Assembly: GCA_029448655.1 (NCBI GenBank) | Contig: JACCLO010000012.1 | Coordinates: forward strand, 806,001 to 870,000 | From: Wolfiporia cocos | Taxonomy: Eukaryota > Basidiomycota > Agaricomycetes > Polyporales > Phaeolaceae | Direction: 5' to 3' | Length of the DNA: 64,000 nucleotides | Shown: positions 10,676-18,416 of the stretch, piece by piece | Position numbering within the stretch: position 1 is the stretch's first letter | Layout of the letters: each line of letters opens with the position of its first letter | Translations under genes and position numbers: made by a program | The notes under the pieces: generated by a model | Database searches by the model: none | What the model saw: only the letters and a program-made list of their open reading frames with translations | What the model was told of the DNA's origin: nothing

Positions 10676-13600
10676 AGGCATTCGTCGGCCTCGACGAATT
10701 CTCCAAGTTCTCTCTCTCAGAGTGCCTCGGCGTCCTGTTTGTTGTAGATGTCGCCGTTCCTGCTGAGGGACGGGGTCGTAGGAGTTCGCCATACGAAGTG
10801 TTGGCGGCATTCATTCTGTCGATGACCTGGTTGATTGAGCCCACAAGTTCTGCAAATATAGTCGGGGCAGTTGAGGATCCAGTGGTTAGCGGAACCACAT
10901 TGTCGACATGGCTGCTCAGGTGAGGGCCTCGCTGGTACCCGTAGGGAAGGGATATCTCGGAGATATTCGTTGTGTTGGTACCTCCAGTGGTGTGCGGCTC
11001 GGTGGAGGTTTCGTGCGGCCCATGTTGGTAGGGAGGCGGTGTCTCGTTTGTGCTCCCTCGCACCTCGCTCAAACTCCTCGCGGGTAATACTCTGCACTGA
11101 AGGAGATCGTCGAATAGGCGGCGTGCTATTCGCTCTTCGTTGTCGCGCTGGGGTAGCCCTAGGGCTCGTCGGGCGTGCAGGTGGTTCACGTCTCCCGTTG
11201 CCTCCCATACCAGAAATACGTGGCGTCGGGTCTCTAACTCCTGTTCGGCGGGCCCTCTGAGTCTCGGTAGGCAGCGGAAATAATACTCTATCGCCCTCCA
11301 TAAAATCAAACGGCCTTGCAACTCGGCGTCGTTCGTCGGGGGTGAAAAAGCGGGCGGGTCGCGGTGTGTATTCGGGTCGATTGGGAGCAACGTGCTCGCG
11401 ATCCTCGAAGTCGTTGAGCGCGTGTCGTAGTCAGGCCGTCGTAGTGGCGGCCAATCAGTCGATAAGTCTGTCGGTGAGTAGCTCGAGTCCCTCTCTCTGC
11501 GCTCTGATCTGCCCCTCCATCCGGACGAGGTCCTCGGTGATGTTCTGGTACGAGCTGTAGACGTGGGTGAGGTCCTGCGCGATGTCGAAGAGGGCCGACC
11601 AGCCATCGGCTCGGCCAGCAAAAGGTCCCTCGGCCCTGTACCAGAGGAGGGCGTGTCTAATCTGCAGATGCTGGGGGGAATACCTTCTTGGTGGCGTACC
11701 TCGCGGTCAGCCTTCTCGACGATCTGCATTGCCGGGGGTCGTGGTACGGCGGGGAAGTTGGTGGCGAGTCGTCGACATACTATTACTGTCCTGTTTTCGA
11801 GTGTCGGGGTTGTCCTGACCCTCGTTTTGTGGTAGCCTTTTATCAGCTCCTTGGAGTGCTCCAAGTTCCCCTCGTCTTCCCATGAATTGTTGGCCGTGGC
11901 ATAGCCTTTCCACTTGACGAAGTATTGATGCTTCTTTCCTTTCCATCTGTCAGCCAAGATGGCCTCGACCTCGTATTCTTCCTGTCCCTTGATGACATCA
12001 GGTGGCGGCCGTAAGTAATTGGGTCCGTGCGCCCTTGTTTCTTTGAACGGTTTTAGTAAGGCGACGTGAAATACCGGATGAACTTTCCAGCTCGTTGGTA
12101 ATTGCAGCCGGTATGTCGTGGGTCCCATCTTTTCTGTGATAGTGAAGGGTCCTTCCCTTTTTGGTGCCAGCTTGTTAGATTCGTAGGGGATAGTTAGGTT
12201 CTTTGCGTCGAGCCAGACCTTATCCCCTTTCTCAAGCTTTGGCAGTTCTCTGAGGAACCGCCCTGCCATTCTTTTCTGGGCTAGTTCATGCGCGATGAAT
12301 GCCATCTTTCGCGCCTCTTTGATCTTCTTGATCCTGTCGACAGCTGCCGGGACGTTCCCTACTCGGTCATAGTCTGGGAATCCTCTCGGGACATATCCTA
12401 GAATTGTTTCGAGTGGCGCAGGCCGGTTTTCAGTTCGTCTGGTGTTGTGTGCAAATTCGACGTCAGGTAGTCGTTGTACCCATTGAAAAGGGGCGTTCAT
12501 GCAATAGATACGAAGGTATACTTCGATTTGTTGGTTCATCCTTTCCGTTTGTCCGTCTGTCTGGGGGTGGTATGCTGTACTCATTGCTGACTCTGTCCCC
12601 TGCAGTCGGCATAACTCTTTGAAGAGCTTTGATGCGAACTGTGGTCCTCTGTCTGAAATGATTTTTCGGGGGATGCCGTATTGTGAATATATCTTTCGAT
12701 GGAATATTTCTGCGGCCCCTTCGCTCGTGATTGTTTTGTCGCATGGGGTGAGAGAGATGGCCTTGGATAGGCCATGGTCGACAATCACCATCATGGAGTC
12801 ATACTTTCCGACTCTTGGCAGGTCGGTGACAAAATCGACCGAGCACTGTGAGAAGGGAAGGGCGTCTTCCCGTGTCGGTATTGGCTGCAAAGGGGGTTTT
12901 AGCGGATTCCTATCAGGTTTCATCTGTTGACAGATTGCACAGCCCCGGACGTATTCCGCTATCATTGTTCCCATGTCAGGCCACCAAAAGTGGGTCTTGA
13001 CCTGTACTGTTGTACCCCAGATCCCAGGGTGTCCGGCCGGGATCGTGTCGTGATATTTTGAGATGACGTCCCGTCGAAGGCCCTCGTCCCTTGGCACGTA
13101 CATCCTGCCCCTGTAGAGCAGTATTCCATCCGTTTGTTGCCATTCTTCTGCGGTGGTTTTTGCGGGGAATTCACCTGTGCCCCCTAGAGCGCGGATCGCC
13201 TGTTCCGCAGATTCATCTCGATCGTTAGCGTTCTTGATTCGATCAATGATCGGGATCTGGATTGCGTGGACGACGAGTTCGTCTGGAATCATGGTGATTA
13301 CCTCGTTGTCTTCGTTGCTTTCGTCCAGGTGGTACAACCTGGAAAGTGTGTCGGCCATGACTAGTTTCCTTCCGGGGACGTGCTGCAATTTCAGGTCGAA
13401 TTGCGAAAGGAATAGATGCCATCTCGCTTGTCGCCGATTTAGGCGCTGTGCGCTTCTCCAGTATGTCAGGTTCTGGTGATCACTTCGGATCAAGATCCGA
13501 TGCGGTGCTCCTTCTAACAGGTGCCGCCATTCTTCTAAGGCTCGGACTATTCCGAGTAGTTCGCGATCGTAGATTTCATAGTTCCATTCTGTAGATGTCA

Positions 13601-15725
13601 GGGACTGTGAGAGATATCCCACTGGTCGTTCGCGCCCTGTTTCATCTATCTGTTTCAGCACTGCTCCTGTGGCGAACTGAGATGCGTCTGTTTCGAGGAT
13701 GAACGGTTTCTCCTTGTCTGGTGTTCCTAGTGCGGGTGCCGTCGTGAATGCTTTCTTCATGAATTCGAATACTTTCTGTTCTTTCTCCGTCCATTGGAAC
13801 CCTGTTCCTGTGACCGTTTTTGTGAGGTCTACCAAGGGTCGGGCGTGCGTAGAGTAGTGATCGATAAATTTTCGATAGAAGTTTGCAAATCCTAGGAAGG
13901 ATCTGACTTCTTTGAGATTTCGGGGAGTCGGCCACTCCTTAATCCCATTGAGTTTCGCTGGGTCCATCTGGATATTTCCTGGAGTGATGACTAGTCCCAG
14001 AAATTCGACTCTGTCGACACCGAAGGCGCATTTCTCGGGTTTCACAAAGAGATGGTTATCCACCAATCTCTGAAGGATCCGCCGCTCCCGTTCCTTGTGT
14101 ATTTTCTCGTCTTCTGAGAAAATGAGGATGTCGTCCATGTAAACAAGCACCCATCCTTCGAGGATTTCTTCTTTCAGGATTTCGTTCATCATCGCCTGAA
14201 AGGTCCCGGGTGCATTGCACAATCCGAAAAACATAACCGTGGGCTCGTACAACCCTCGATTTGTTTTGAAGGCCGCTTTCCATTCGTCTCCTTTTTTGAT
14301 TCGCACGTTGTTGTATCCCGCTCTAAGGTCCATTTTTGTGAAGATCTTTGCTCCTTTTAGCTTTTCCAGGAGCTCTGAGATCAGCGGCAAGGGATAGACG
14401 TTCTTTATCGTCCCTTCGTTCAGATACCGGTAATCTTGACAGGGTCGTAGGCCGCTGTCTTTCTTTGGGACGAAGAAGAAGGGTGACGCCATCGGGGATT
14501 TTGAAGGGACTATGAATCCCTTGGCCAAGTTTTCTTTTAGGAATTCGTCCAGCGCCTGTTGCTCTTTAGGCGAGAGTGCATAGACTTTGCAGTCTTTCGG
14601 CACGAAATCGGGTTTTAATTCGATTGCGTGGTCCCATGGTCTCGACGGGGGGAACGCTGCTGCGGACTCCTTGCTGAACACCTTGGCGAAATCCAGTAGG
14701 TGTTTCGGGACCATCTCCTCAATTGTTCGTTCTGGTTCGGGGGTCTTCTGCGCGAATTCCTGAGATTTCGTCAACGCTTTCCTGACAGAGTTGATGATTT
14801 GTATCTTTGTTCGGAACTTCTTTCGCGTCTCTCCTTTCTTTCCTATGATCCTAGGGTTATCTTTCGCAAAGCGTCGGATCGCTTCGTACTCCTCGGGAGT
14901 ATAGAGCCGCTGCGCTGTTTCTTCTGGCTGGTCCGTGGATCCAAACCCTTTCTCCCCTCGTTCTGTTTCATCTAGGTCCTCGACCTCTACAATGTCGGGG
15001 GTGAGGTGCCGTTCGAAAATTATCTGGGCTATTCGCATGCCCGGGATAATTCTATGTGCCTTGTCTGGGTAGTTGAAGATGATGGCTCCGACGTCTCCTC
15101 GGTAGTCCGAGTCTATGATTCCGGCTTGTACTACCAACCCGTGTCTGAGGGTGTTGCCTGATCGTCTGGCCAGCCTTCCATACGATCCTTTCGGGATCTT
15201 CATTTTTACTCCTGTGGAGACGAGTTTCCATCCTCTGGCGGGAATCTCGGTTTCTTCTGCGGCGTAAAGGTCATACCCCGCAGCTTCTTGGGTCCCCTTT
15301 GTTGGAATTTTTCCTTCTGGGGCAACTACCATCTCCACCGTATCCATTCGGATCGTGGCTTCCTGTTTCTTTTCTTCTGCCCCTAGTATTGATCGTACAT
15401 CGACTGTTTGGTCCTTCCAGTCGATTGTGGGGTTTTCGTCTTTTAGCCATCCATACCCTAGAATCATATTTTCTGTTCCGATCGATCCTACCAGGAATCG
15501 GACTTTTCGCGTTTTCTGGGTCTTCGGGTATCGTAGTAGTATGGTGGCTTCTCGGTCTATTCGCCCATCTTTGTTTTCTGTTCCGTCAACATTTTTGACG
15601 ATGATCGGGTTCTTCAAGGGTTGCGTGGGCACCTTGTATTTTTCTACCACTCTGCTGTGGATCAGGTTCGACATTGCTCCTGAGTCGATTAGTGCATTGC
15701 ACTTCACGGGTTTTGCCAGCGTCAT
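10674..15725 (-). CDS. pol: Pol polyprotein: protease, dUTPase, RT, RNase H, integrase, chromodomain
   Basis: 1,683 residues from the first ATG. The frame is also open upstream and overlaps gag in the -1 frame. Aspartic protease: ALIDSGAMSN (12-20). dUTPase: motifs AGYDLYA (149), GRLARRSG (183), GIIDSDYRG (202), GMRIAQIIFER (229) and RGEKGFGST (256). RT: palm motif VYMDD (528-532). RNase H: acidic residues in LETDAS (678), YDRELL (719) and RSDHQN (747). Integrase: HHCC finger (H893, H899, C929, C932), then the DDE residues in CSVDF (961), ISDRG (1023) and the Glu of QTERM (about 1061). Chromodomain: 1250-1300, with YFVKWKGY and SWED, which would guide integration to modified histone tails. 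A further ~380 residues, low-complexity in part, follow the chromodomain and overlap a second ORF in another frame. Particle-associated enzymes for copying and inserting the element. Confidence 0.95.
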   Translation of the reverse strand: MTLAKPVKCNALIDSGAMSNLIHSRVVEKYKVPTQPLKNPIIVKNVDGTENKDGRIDREATILLRYPKTQKTRKVRFLVGSIGTENMILGYGWLKDENPTIDWKDQTVDVRSILGAEEKKQEATIRMDTVEMVVAPEGKIPTKGTQEAAGYDLYAAEETEIPARGWKLVSTGVKMKIPKGSYGRLARRSGNTLRHGLVVQAGIIDSDYRGDVGAIIFNYPDKAHRIIPGMRIAQIIFERHLTPDIVEVEDLDETERGEKGFGSTDQPEETAQRLYTPEEYEAIRRFAKDNPRIIGKKGETRKKFRTKIQIINSVRKALTKSQEFAQKTPEPERTIEEMVPKHLLDFAKVFSKESAAAFPPSRPWDHAIELKPDFVPKDCKVYALSPKEQQALDEFLKENLAKGFIVPSKSPMASPFFFVPKKDSGLRPCQDYRYLNEGTIKNVYPLPLISELLEKLKGAKIFTKMDLRAGYNNVRIKKGDEWKAAFKTNRGLYEPTVMFFGLCNAPGTFQAMMNEILKEEILEGWVLVYMDDILIFSEDEKIHKERERRILQRLVDNHLFVKPEKCAFGVDRVEFLGLVITPGNIQMDPAKLNGIKEWPTPRNLKEVRSFLGFANFYRKFIDHYSTHARPLVDLTKTVTGTGFQWTEKEQKVFEFMKKAFTTAPALGTPDKEKPFILETDASQFATGAVLKQIDETGRERPVGYLSQSLTSTEWNYEIYDRELLGIVRALEEWRHLLEGAPHRILIRSDHQNLTYWRSAQRLNRRQARWHLFLSQFDLKLQHVPGRKLVMADTLSRLYHLDESNEDNEVITMIPDELVVHAIQIPIIDRIKNANDRDESAEQAIRALGGTGEFPAKTTAEEWQQTDGILLYRGRMYVPRDEGLRRDVISKYHDTIPAGHPGIWGTTVQVKTHFWWPDMGTMIAEYVRGCAICQQMKPDRNPLKPPLQPIPTREDALPFSQCSVDFVTDLPRVGKYDSMMVIVDHGLSKAISLTPCDKTITSEGAAEIFHRKIYSQYGIPRKIISDRGPQFASKLFKELCRLQGTESAMSTAYHPQTDGQTERMNQQIEVYLRIYCMNAPFQWVQRLPDVEFAHNTRRTENRPAPLETILGYVPRGFPDYDRVGNVPAAVDRIKKIKEARKMAFIAHELAQKRMAGRFLRELPKLEKGDKVWLDAKNLTIPYESNKLAPKREGPFTITEKMGPTTYRLQLPTSWKVHPVFHVALLKPFKETRAHGPNYLRPPPDVIKGQEEYEVEAILADRWKGKKHQYFVKWKGYATANNSWEDEGNLEHSKELIKGYHKTRVRTTPTLENRTVIVCRRLATNFPAVPRPPAMQIVEKADREVRHQEGIPPSICRLDTPSSGTGPRDLLLAEPMAGRPSSTSRRTSPTSTARTRTSPRTSSGWRGRSERRERDSSYSPTDLSTDWPPLRRPDYDTRSTTSRIASTLLPIDPNTHRDPPAFSPPTNDAELQGRLILWRAIEYYFRCLPRLRGPAEQELETRRHVFLVWEATGDVNHLHARRALGLPQRDNEERIARRLFDDLLQCRVLPARSLSEVRGSTNETPPPYQHGPHETSTEPHTTGGTNTTNISEISLPYGYQRGPHLSSHVDNVVPLTTGSSTAPTIFAELVGSINQVIDRMNAANTSYGELLRPRPSAGTATSTTNRTPRHSERENLENSSRPTNA
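10717..11301 (-). CDS. Overlapping ORF with two zinc knuckles, inside the pol 3' extension
   Basis: 194 codons on the same strand as pol but in another frame, starting MEGDRVLFPL. The C-terminal third has a CX2CX4HX4C knuckle (CRQCGSANHWILNC) followed by a CX2CX6HX4C knuckle (CRTCGLNQPGHRQNEC). The middle is Arg/Pro-rich. Two well-formed knuckles in a row are unlikely in a random shadow frame. The protein may be a nucleic-acid-binding accessory product, or the true C-terminal coding frame from which the annotated pol extension is the shadow. No expression signal was identified. Confidence 0.5.
   Translation of the reverse strand: MEGDRVLFPLPTETQRARRTGVRDPTPRISGMGGNGRREPPARPTSPRATPARQRRANSTPPIRRSPSVQSITREEFERGAREHKRDTASLPTWAARNLHRAAHHWRYQHNEYLRDIPSLRVPARPSPEQPCRQCGSANHWILNCPDYICRTCGLNQPGHRQNECRQHFVWRTPTTPSLSRNGDIYNKQDAEAL
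14928..15332 (-). other. dUTPase domain within pol
   Basis: All five conserved trimeric dUTPase motifs occur in order between protease and RT (pol residues about 132-266). The catalytic Asp of motif 3 (GIIDSDYRG) and the P-loop-like motif 5 (RGEKGFGST) are present. Motif 2 reads RRSG instead of the usual PRSG. The enzyme hydrolyses dUTP to dUMP, and in retroelements is thought to limit uracil incorporation during reverse transcription. Confidence 0.93.
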
Positions 15726-15788
15726 GATTACCGGGATGAAGAGGGATCGATTCTTCTCAAACGAGGTAATTACATGCGCGGCTTTCTC

Positions 15789-15827
15789 GGAGGGTAAGAC
15801 CGTGGGCTTCCCTCCTAGGCAAAATCC
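15789..15827 (-). other. Putative programmed -1 frameshift signal between gag and pol
   Basis: On the minus strand the heptamer GGATTTT (15827-15821) lies in gag phase as G-GAT-TTT, two codons before the gag TAG (15817-15815). After a 5-nt spacer, GGAGGG (15815-15810) can pair with CCCTCC (15794-15789). An extra AAG/CTT helix with one bulged A would extend the stem. A -1 shift on the heptamer enters the pol frame, which is open throughout the overlap. GGAUUUN heptamers are known -1 slippery sites in some retroviruses. Confidence 0.65.
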
Positions 15828-17662
15828 TGTTCTTCTACGAGCCGTGCTAGGAGCTCGGGGTTTTTGGCTTTCAGAGCCCTAATTGCTGTGACCGCTCTGT
15901 TAGCGGTGATGTATTCAGTCTCTTCTTCAGAGACTTCTTCAATGCGAGCTTCTTGCTCGGCTTCTTCTTCTTCTGTTTTTCGAGTAGTCCGCCTAGGGCG
16001 GGCTGGCTTCCTTGGCTTCTCTGGGCAGTCTCGCGACATATGCCCTGGCTGATGACAGGTGAAACATTTTCCCTTCTTGATGTGATCGTCCCTTTCCTGG
16101 GTGGTCATTCGATCTACATCCATTGCATTCGGATCTTTCGGTGTGGGTGCCTGTGGAGCACTAGTGCGTCCGTTATGCTGGTTCGAGGTTTGCCACGCCT
16201 TTTTCTTGACAAACGGTTTATCCCGTTTCAAGAATATCTTGTACGTGTTTTCATAGTACGAGGCAGCGGACTGCCATTCATCAATGGTCGCTGGTAGCGG
16301 CCGAATGCCGATGATGTATCGGGTCGTATGTTCGGGTAACCCTTTCTCGAAGAGGGTTATGAGCAACGCGTTTCCGTCCGCGCTGTATCGATCGTATTGG
16401 GCCTTCCCGGCCAAGTTGTTGAATTCGGTGATATAATCATCGATGTCCTTCCTGTCCTGGGTTACGTCCAGGATTTTCTTCCGCGCTTTCTGTACCTCTT
16501 CGATGGCTCCGAAGGCTTTCTGGAAGTCTGCATCAAACTGTGCAAGACTAGGCGGGAAGAATCGTTTCGTCTGGGGGTTCGTATAAACCCGGTGATAATT
16601 CTGTTTCCATTGGCCCGTTTTCCCCTTGTTCGAAATATAAGAGAGGATAAAGATCACTCTCTGAACGTCGTTCTGGAATGACGTTTCGTACATCGTAAAC
16701 CAGGAATTGCACTGGTTTATGAAGTTCTGCATGTCGGATCGTTCCCCGTTGAATACGTCTGGGGGATTGATCTTTATCATTGGGGGTCGATAGTACGGGT
16801 TCGGCGCCGGAGGTTGAGGCTGCGGCGCATTCGGTGGTGGAGGCCCTCCTGGGGGTCCTCCTCCTCCCGGGTATCCTCCACCCGGGTTTCCTGGGTTTCC
16901 TCCGGGGTTCCCTGGGTTCCCTCCAGGGTTTCCTCCTCCGGGGTTCGTGGGGGTTCCTCCTCCGAGTCCTCCAGGAGGGGGGACATTCCCTCCTCCGAGT
17001 CCGAAGTTTCCTCCCAGTCCTCCTCTGCTTGTATCTGTGGAGGTTCGTCCAAATAGGCCTGAAGGCCATGTTCCTGGGTTTGTTGTTCCCATTCCTCCGC
17101 TTGGGCTAGTCCAAGACGGATTTCCTCCGCTACCCATTCCGGGTGCGTTCTGTGGGGGGCTTCCAAAGAGGTTTGCTCCTCCAGCCATAGACCCAATCCC
17201 ACTCTGCGCAAAAGCAGATATAAATCCTGGAGGGTCCTGTCCTCCGGTCTGGCTGTTATCTGTTCCTGTAAAGTTTCCAGGATTTCTCCCATCATCTCCA
17301 ATGCGCTCAATTCCTGCCATTCCTGTGGCGCCCGAAGGCTGATTCGTATTTCCATCGGCATCGAAGGTTTTGTTGATGGTTTCAGTTTCGTTTTCGGTCA
17401 ACGTCGCGGTTGACATCGGAGGGATTTCTCCGAATCGTTCGAACGCTTCACGCGTTATTTCCCAAGCGGTCGTTCCTGCGGAGGGGTATACTTGTACCCA
17501 CTTCGATGCCCTATCTTCTCTGGGGATGACAACAATTCCTCCGCGGTTACGGAAGGCTCCAATGGTGTCAGTCCACTGGTATTGGTTGAGTCTGTAGACT
17601 CCCTGAATGTCCTCGGGCAAGAGTTCAATCAGTCGTGCTGGGAATTCTGGTCCAAATATCAT
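15815..17662 (-). CDS. gag: Gag polyprotein with CCHC zinc knuckle
   Basis: 615 residues. The N-terminal ~100 residues are globular. Then comes a long Gly/Pro/Asn-rich linker (about residues 140-285) with repeated GGNPGG-type phrases. The retrotransposon Gag capsid-like region follows (about 290-470, e.g. PPDVFNGERSDMQNFI), then the zinc knuckle CFTCHQPGHMSRDC (about 538-551). The C-terminus is acidic and ends at TAG 15817-15815. Forms the particle and binds element RNA. The ATG at 17664-17662 side was taken because the frame opens there, 45 nt after the 5' LTR. Confidence 0.95.
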   Translation of the reverse strand: MIFGPEFPARLIELLPEDIQGVYRLNQYQWTDTIGAFRNRGGIVVIPREDRASKWVQVYPSAGTTAWEITREAFERFGEIPPMSTATLTENETETINKTFDADGNTNQPSGATGMAGIERIGDDGRNPGNFTGTDNSQTGGQDPPGFISAFAQSGIGSMAGGANLFGSPPQNAPGMGSGGNPSWTSPSGGMGTTNPGTWPSGLFGRTSTDTSRGGLGGNFGLGGGNVPPPGGLGGGTPTNPGGGNPGGNPGNPGGNPGNPGGGYPGGGGPPGGPPPPNAPQPQPPAPNPYYRPPMIKINPPDVFNGERSDMQNFINQCNSWFTMYETSFQNDVQRVIFILSYISNKGKTGQWKQNYHRVYTNPQTKRFFPPSLAQFDADFQKAFGAIEEVQKARKKILDVTQDRKDIDDYITEFNNLAGKAQYDRYSADGNALLITLFEKGLPEHTTRYIIGIRPLPATIDEWQSAASYYENTYKIFLKRDKPFVKKKAWQTSNQHNGRTSAPQAPTPKDPNAMDVDRMTTQERDDHIKKGKCFTCHQPGHMSRDCPEKPRKPARPRRTTRKTEEEEAEQEARIEEVSEEETEYITANRAVTAIRALKAKNPELLARLVEEQDFA

Positions 17663-17696
17663 GTGCCCTTACACCGTGGTAGGTGAGGGTGTGATA

Positions 17697-17707
17697 AGCT
17701 CGACCTT
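17697..17707 (-). other. Primer-binding site, self-priming type
   Basis: One base inside the 5' LTR boundary, the minus strand reads AAGGTCGAGCT. Its exact complement, AGCTCGACCTT, lies in the LTR 35 nt downstream of the TATA box. No match to a tRNA 3' end (TGG start) is present. This is the arrangement known for Tf1, where the first 11 nt of the mRNA prime minus-strand synthesis. Confidence 0.8.
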
Positions 17708-17708
17708 C

Positions 17709-18416
17709 TGTTACGGGTCGAATACCCGTTCGTATATTCGAGTCGCAAATATAGATCGTTCTTCTGCACGTAGGCACCTTTGCCGTATGCAAGGCAAATA
17801 CTCGTTAGATGCCTTCGCGTCCTAAGTGAAGTCCTTAGGAGATCGGTTAATATCCAATACGCGTTAGAGGATATAATCTGTTCAGGTGCGAGTCGAATAG
17901 AATATAAGACTCGCCTAAGTCCGAGAAGTCAATGTGCACTTCGAGGACTTAGTCGTTCAGTTGCTCGAGCGAGAAATACTGAGCGTAGTTTCCTACATTT
18001 GAGAACGAGTATAAGACTACTTGTTTATACAACAAGGTCGAGCTAAAGAGCCTCGACAGTAAATACATGAGTTTATATACTTCGTTAGGTTTTAGGGGTC
18101 AAGCCTGTCCCAGATGTCACCGATACTATCTACGCTATAGTGTCAAACGTTTGATAGGTATGTAGTGATATATCCGAGACGATAGATAGGAATGATGGCG
18201 GTTGAACGCCATCTATCAGCTAATAAACGATGAACGTGAAACGACAGCAGAGTTGGATCTGCCAAAGATGAAACGAGCCTTTTAGACTAGTACAACTGGG
18301 GATGCGCCCAGTAGAATCACGAGTAGCCAGGGGGGTTGGTTGCGCAACAAGTCCCTGTATCGTATTCGCCCTATGGTGAGTTTTGTCGATATTCGAAAAA
18401 TCAAATAACCGTAACA
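17709..18416 (-). repeat. 5' LTR
   Basis: 708 bp, nearly identical to the 3' LTR. Drives the element on the minus strand. The inverted ends are TGTTACGG/CCGTAACA. Confidence 0.97.
18034..18079 (-). promoter_or_regulatory. LTR core promoter and predicted transcript start
   Basis: TATATAAA on the minus strand (18079-18072) is followed 35 nt later by AGCTCGACCTT (18044-18034), which is complementary to the primer-binding site. The same TATA-to-11-mer spacing (35 nt) is kept in the solo LTRs at 778-1490 and 31565-32109. I infer that transcription starts at or very near 18044. Confidence 0.7.

Larger units (their letters stand above)
9954..18416 (-). mobile_element. Complete Ty3/gypsy LTR retrotransposon (chromovirus) with dUTPase
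   Basis: An 8.46-kb element read on the minus strand: 5' LTR 17709-18416, gag 17662-15815, pol 15725-10674, 3' LTR 9954-10662. By hand comparison the two LTRs differ at three substitutions and one 1-base indel over about 708 bp. The TSD is perfect and both long frames are open, so insertion is recent and the copy may be competent. Domain order is Gag with zinc knuckle, protease, dUTPase, reverse transcriptase, RNase H, integrase, chromodomain. The chromodomain and a self-priming arrangement place it with fungal chromoviruses of the Tf1/sushi kind (inference). dUTPase-bearing gypsy elements are, to my recollection, already known from basidiomycetes. Confidence 0.97.

Noticed and set aside
11342..13479. 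Plus-strand ORFs across the pol region
   Set aside because: Shadows of the 1,683-residue pol frame on the opposite strand.
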